A DNA stretch of 64,000 nucleotides from Vreelandella titanicae BH1. Lineage in GTDB: Bacteria; Pseudomonadota; Gammaproteobacteria; Pseudomonadales; Halomonadaceae. Each line of letters opens with the position of its first letter. Position 1 is the first letter of the stretch. Below are positions 61,149-64,000 of this stretch, one piece after another. The stretch covers positions 434,001-498,000 of the forward strand of contig NZ_AOPO01000001.1 of assembly GCF_000336575.1 (NCBI RefSeq), written 5' to 3'. Both the position numbers and the translations under genes were made by a program. The notes beneath the pieces were generated by a model that was given only the letters and a program-made list of their open reading frames with translations, did no database searches and was not told the DNA's origin.

Positions 61149-62105
61149 ATGATCACAAAGTTTTCAACCATCGCCGCCACTCTCTGCCTCGCTAGCATTA
61201 CCTCGACTCAGGCCCTCGCCGATTATCCAGAGAAAAAGATAGACCTGATCGTCGGCTATGCTGCAGGTGGTGGAACCGACGTCATGGCCCGCACCGTTGC
61301 GCCTTTCCTTGAGCAGTATCTTGGCGACGACGCTACCGTCGTAGTGAAGAATATGCCCGGTGCCAGCGGCCAGATCGGCGTCACCGCCACGGCCCAGGCC
61401 GATCCCGATGGTTACACTATCGGCACCTACAACCTGCCCGGCATGATGGCCCGCACCCTTGACCGCGACGCCGACTACGACGCCGATAGCTTCACCTACC
61501 TGGCCAACGTGGTAGACGATCCCAACGTGATCGTCACACCTAAGAGCAGCGACATCGACAGCATGGAAAAACTGGTCGCTGCAGCCCAGGAACGTGATGG
61601 TGCTATCACCGTCAGCATGTCAAGCCTCGGCGGCGATGATCACTTCTTCCTTATTCGGCTCTCCGAGGAGACCGACGCTGAATATACCATCGTTCCCTTC
61701 TCAGGCTCCGCGCCGGCGCGTAGTGCTCTCATGGGCGGTCATGTCGCAATGGGGATCATCAACTTATCGGAGGTGGTCAACTTCCGTGACGAGCTAAATG
61801 TGCTGGGCATTGCCACCAACGAACGTTCTGAACTACTGGAAGGTGTGCCGACCTTTACCGAGCAAGGCTACGATCTTGTCAACGGTTCGCTGCGTGGGTT
61901 TATTGCCCCCTCCGGCCTGCCGGAAGAGGTCGAGGCCAGCCTGATTAGTGCCTTCGAGAAGACGTACGAGGATCCAAAATTCCAAGAGGCTATGCTCAAA
62001 TCTGGGAATCCTATCAGTCTGACGACAGGAGATGATTTTCAAGCACTTAACGCAGAGCAGCTTGAACTGGCCGAGCGTGTTTGGGAATCCTCACCCTGGA
62101 AATAA
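61149..62105 (+). CDS. TTT substrate-binding protein 2
   Basis: 318 residues. Signal peptide, then the same TctC/Bug layout as the neighbour: YPEKKIDLIVGYAAGGGTDVMARTVAPFLEQYLG, NMPGASGQIG, GSAPARSALMGGHVAMG and identical C-terminal WE-S/T-PWK. It is a tandem paralogue with changed ligand-pocket residues (NLPGMMARTLDRDADYD versus NLPAALALTYDREADYD). GGGAG lies ten bases before ATG 61149. It is directly upstream of tctB-tctA. Confidence 0.93.
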   Translation: MITKFSTIAATLCLASITSTQALADYPEKKIDLIVGYAAGGGTDVMARTVAPFLEQYLGDDATVVVKNMPGASGQIGVTATAQADPDGYTIGTYNLPGMMARTLDRDADYDADSFTYLANVVDDPNVIVTPKSSDIDSMEKLVAAAQERDGAITVSMSSLGGDDHFFLIRLSEETDAEYTIVPFSGSAPARSALMGGHVAMGIINLSEVVNFRDELNVLGIATNERSELLEGVPTFTEQGYDLVNGSLRGFIAPSGLPEEVEASLISAFEKTYEDPKFQEAMLKSGNPISLTTGDDFQALNAEQLELAERVWESSPWK

Positions 62106-62256
62106 ATTGATTGGCCGGGGTGTTCAATCAACCCGGCCGACCATGGCAAGCCCCCCTTCGTCACGCCCCGTAACAGGATAAAACGTCACCTCCACCATGT
62201 CGCTCGACTCGCTTGGTGGTAGACGCTCTACGAGCAAGCCAGCCAGAGAATAGAAC

Positions 62257-62724
62257 ATGAAACAGACCACTTCAGGGCAAGGGCCTCATCCCGACCTCAT
62301 CACCGGTATCGCCATCATTGTTGTCGCAGGGTTTCTTCTGCTACGCACACCCGACATGCCGACCATGAGCTCCCTGCTGCCTATAACAATGCTGAGCACG
62401 CTAATCGGGCTCTCTGTATTAATGATCTTACGGGTTTTTGCCGCCACGCGAAGCGAGCGCTTTAAAGCCCCACGGCACCAAATATTCGAGAATTTGCCGC
62501 GCTTTCTCGGCATTGTCGTGGCCATTGGGCTCTACGTGGTCAGCGTGAGCTTGATCGGCTTTTACACAACCACCGCGGTTATGGTGCCTTTGGTGGCGTG
62601 GAGCTTCGGCTATCGGGATATCAAACGGTTGCTGTTGGCGGACCTGATATTCACCGGAGGCTTGGCAATAATTTTCGCCTTGCTGATGGGTCAGGATCTC
62701 CCCACTGAATTCTTTATACGCTGA
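62257..62724 (+). CDS. TTT small permease TctB
   Basis: 155 residues with four hydrophobic helices (about 17-38, 45-62, 88-110, 125-148). Typical TctB size and position between the binding protein and TctA. ATG 62257 follows AGAG. 151 bp separate it from the binding-protein gene, which may leave room for a processing site. Confidence 0.88.
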   Translation: MKQTTSGQGPHPDLITGIAIIVVAGFLLLRTPDMPTMSSLLPITMLSTLIGLSVLMILRVFAATRSERFKAPRHQIFENLPRFLGIVVAIGLYVVSVSLIGFYTTTAVMVPLVAWSFGYRDIKRLLLADLIFTGGLAIIFALLMGQDLPTEFFIR

Positions 62725-62738
62725 AAGAGGGCTGACAC

Positions 62739-64000
62739 ATGTATGGAAGTTTGATTGATGCACTCCCAGCGGTGCTGTCTCTCGGCAATTTCGCCGCTGT
62801 CGTGCTCGGCGTTATAACAGGCATCTGTATTGGTGCCTTGCCCGGGCTCAGCGCCACCATGGCAATCTCGGTACTGATTCCCTTCACCTTCGGCATGGAT
62901 CCACTGGTAGCACTTGGCATGATGGCCGGTATCTATAACGGCGCCATGTACGGTGGCGCTATTCCCGCGGTGCTGCTGCGCATTCCCGGCACCCCCGCCG
63001 CCGTAGCCACCAGCTTCGACGGCTACCCAATGGCCCAGCAAGGCAGGGGCGGCTATGCGCTTCAGGTCTCAGTGGTGTCATCCGCCATCGGTGGCATCGT
63101 CTCGGCTATCGTGCTCATGCTATTGGCCCCGCCGCTGGCCAAGGTAACACTGCTGTTTGGCCCCTCCGAGGTTTTCTGGGTCGCCGTCTTCGGCCTCTCG
63201 GCCATCGTCTTCCTGCTCGGCGGAGACGTCCTCAAGGGCTTGTTGAGCGCCTGTTTCGGCGTTTTTGTCTCGCTGGTCGGGCTAGACTCTATCTCCGGAT
63301 ATGACCGCTACACCTTCGGCCACCTGGAGTTACTCGACGGCATCAACATCGTGGTGCTGCTCGTCGGGCTCTACGCCATACCGCCGGCAATCGCCCTCCT
63401 GGAGGAAGTCGTGGATGTCGACACCTCCACGGCCAAAAAGCTCAATACGACGAGCCTCTGGAAAGCCTTTCCGAGCATGCTGAGATTCTGGAAGACTTGG
63501 CTGCGCTCTTCGGTGATCGGCGTGTTCGTCGGCATCCTGCCAGGCGCTGGCGGATCAATGGCGGCTTTTCTCAGCTACAACGAAGCACGTCGCGCATCCA
63601 GTAATCCCGAAGACTGGGGCAAGGGCGAACCCGAGGGCGTAGCGGCCTCCGAGACCGCCAACAACGCCGATACCGCCTCAGCACTGATTCCCGCCTTGAC
63701 GCTCGGCATCCCCGGTACCGCGGTGGCTGCAGTGATGCTCGGTGGCCTGATGATCCACGGTCTGCAACCTGGCCCGATGCTCTTCCGTGACAACCCCGGC
63801 ATTGTGTTCGGCTTCATGTGGCAGTTCCTGTTCGCCGCCATCTTGCTGATCGTACTTGGCGGCGCCCTGGCCACCAACAGCTTTGCACAGGTTCTGCGTC
63901 TGCCGCGTCCACTGCTTGGCGCTTTCATCATCACCCTGGTTCTAGTGGGGGTCTACTCAATCAATGGCCGGATGTTCGACGTTTACTTGATGCTGGGCTT
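62739..64000 (+). CDS. TTT large permease TctA (partial, runs off right edge)
   Basis: About 420 residues in the window. Starts ATG 62739 (AGAGGG nine bases upstream), 14 bp after tctB. Characteristic TctA segments: TGICIGALPGLSATMAISVLIPFTFGMDP (about 25-55), GGAIPAVLLRIPGTPAAVATSFDGYPMAQQGRGGYAL (about 70-108), and GILPGAGGSMAAFLSYNEARR plus EGVAASETANNADTASALIPALTLGIPGTAVAAVMLGGL (about 265-345). The C-terminus lies outside the window. Confidence 0.95.
   Translation, partial: MYGSLIDALPAVLSLGNFAAVVLGVITGICIGALPGLSATMAISVLIPFTFGMDPLVALGMMAGIYNGAMYGGAIPAVLLRIPGTPAAVATSFDGYPMAQQGRGGYALQVSVVSSAIGGIVSAIVLMLLAPPLAKVTLLFGPSEVFWVAVFGLSAIVFLLGGDVLKGLLSACFGVFVSLVGLDSISGYDRYTFGHLELLDGINIVVLLVGLYAIPPAIALLEEVVDVDTSTAKKLNTTSLWKAFPSMLRFWKTWLRSSVIGVFVGILPGAGGSMAAFLSYNEARRASSNPEDWGKGEPEGVAASETANNADTASALIPALTLGIPGTAVAAVMLGGLMIHGLQPGPMLFRDNPGIVFGFMWQFLFAAILLIVLGGALATNSFAQVLRLPRPLLGAFIITLVLVGVYSINGRMFDVYLMLG

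Noticed and set aside
59848..62105. Second TctC as an assembly duplication of the first
   Set aside because: The two differ throughout at DNA and protein level and have different flanks; they are old paralogues.

Overview
The window looks like a chromosome segment of a halophilic gammaproteobacterium of the Halomonas type. This is inferred from protein style and content: an MvaT-family nucleoid protein, a PhhR-like TyrR regulator, several TRAP and tripartite tricarboxylate (TTT) uptake systems, and moderately high GC. No rRNA, tRNA, CRISPR array or intact insertion sequence was seen. Both ends cut a gene: a sodium:solute symporter on the left and TctA on the right.

1-5 kb is an aromatic amino acid block: an NSS-family sodium symporter, a TyrR/PhhR-like regulator, an Lrp/AsnC regulator, 4-hydroxyphenylpyruvate dioxygenase and a small Rieske protein. 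Two TyrR-box-like sites precede the symporter. 5-9.6 kb holds an orphan TRAP binding protein, a self-sufficient P450-reductase-ferredoxin fusion and a divergent IclR regulator. 9.9-13.6 kb is an M20 amidohydrolase with an AbgT-type transporter and a LysR regulator. 13.8-19.9 kb is accessory metabolism: two gene stumps fused at a deletion scar, an SDR with an altered active site, a PNPOx-like/reductase/ferredoxin fusion, a GST and two LysR regulators.

20-40.6 kb is the centrepiece: a nearly complete non-flagellar type III secretion system (T3SS). Its gene order (split secretin, sctI-J-K-L-N-O-Q-R-S-T, NolX/HrpF-like translocator, sctU) is that of the rhizobial (Rhc) family, with an sctX-sctY-sctV-like order in the second half. 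It has several oddities. SctU lacks the NPTH autocleavage motif. The translocator carries an exact-period 230-residue duplication with EF-hand-like loops. Two small proteins at opposite ends of the locus share a nearly identical 37-residue tail. No gatekeeper, needle-length ruler, recognisable effector or dedicated regulator is visible.

40.9-48.7 kb holds a DsbA-like thioredoxin, a CDF metal exporter, a PAS-GGDEF diguanylate cyclase, a GntR regulator, a Fur-box-preceded TonB receptor with an iron-type binding protein, and a small secreted protein. 48.8-50.4 kb has the MvaT gene, an orphan terminator, a truncated and frameshifted MFS pseudogene and unassigned debris.

50.4-64 kb is a catabolic cluster for an unidentified organic or sugar acid: a LysR regulator, D-2-hydroxyacid dehydrogenase, RraA-like aldolase, MFS exporter, a complete TRAP transporter, an SMP-30 lactonase, an amidohydrolase-2 enzyme and a TTT transporter with two binding proteins. 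Three promoters in this cluster share AAGAAATTCTT-N21-CGCTTT (one degenerate), which suggests a single LysR regulon.
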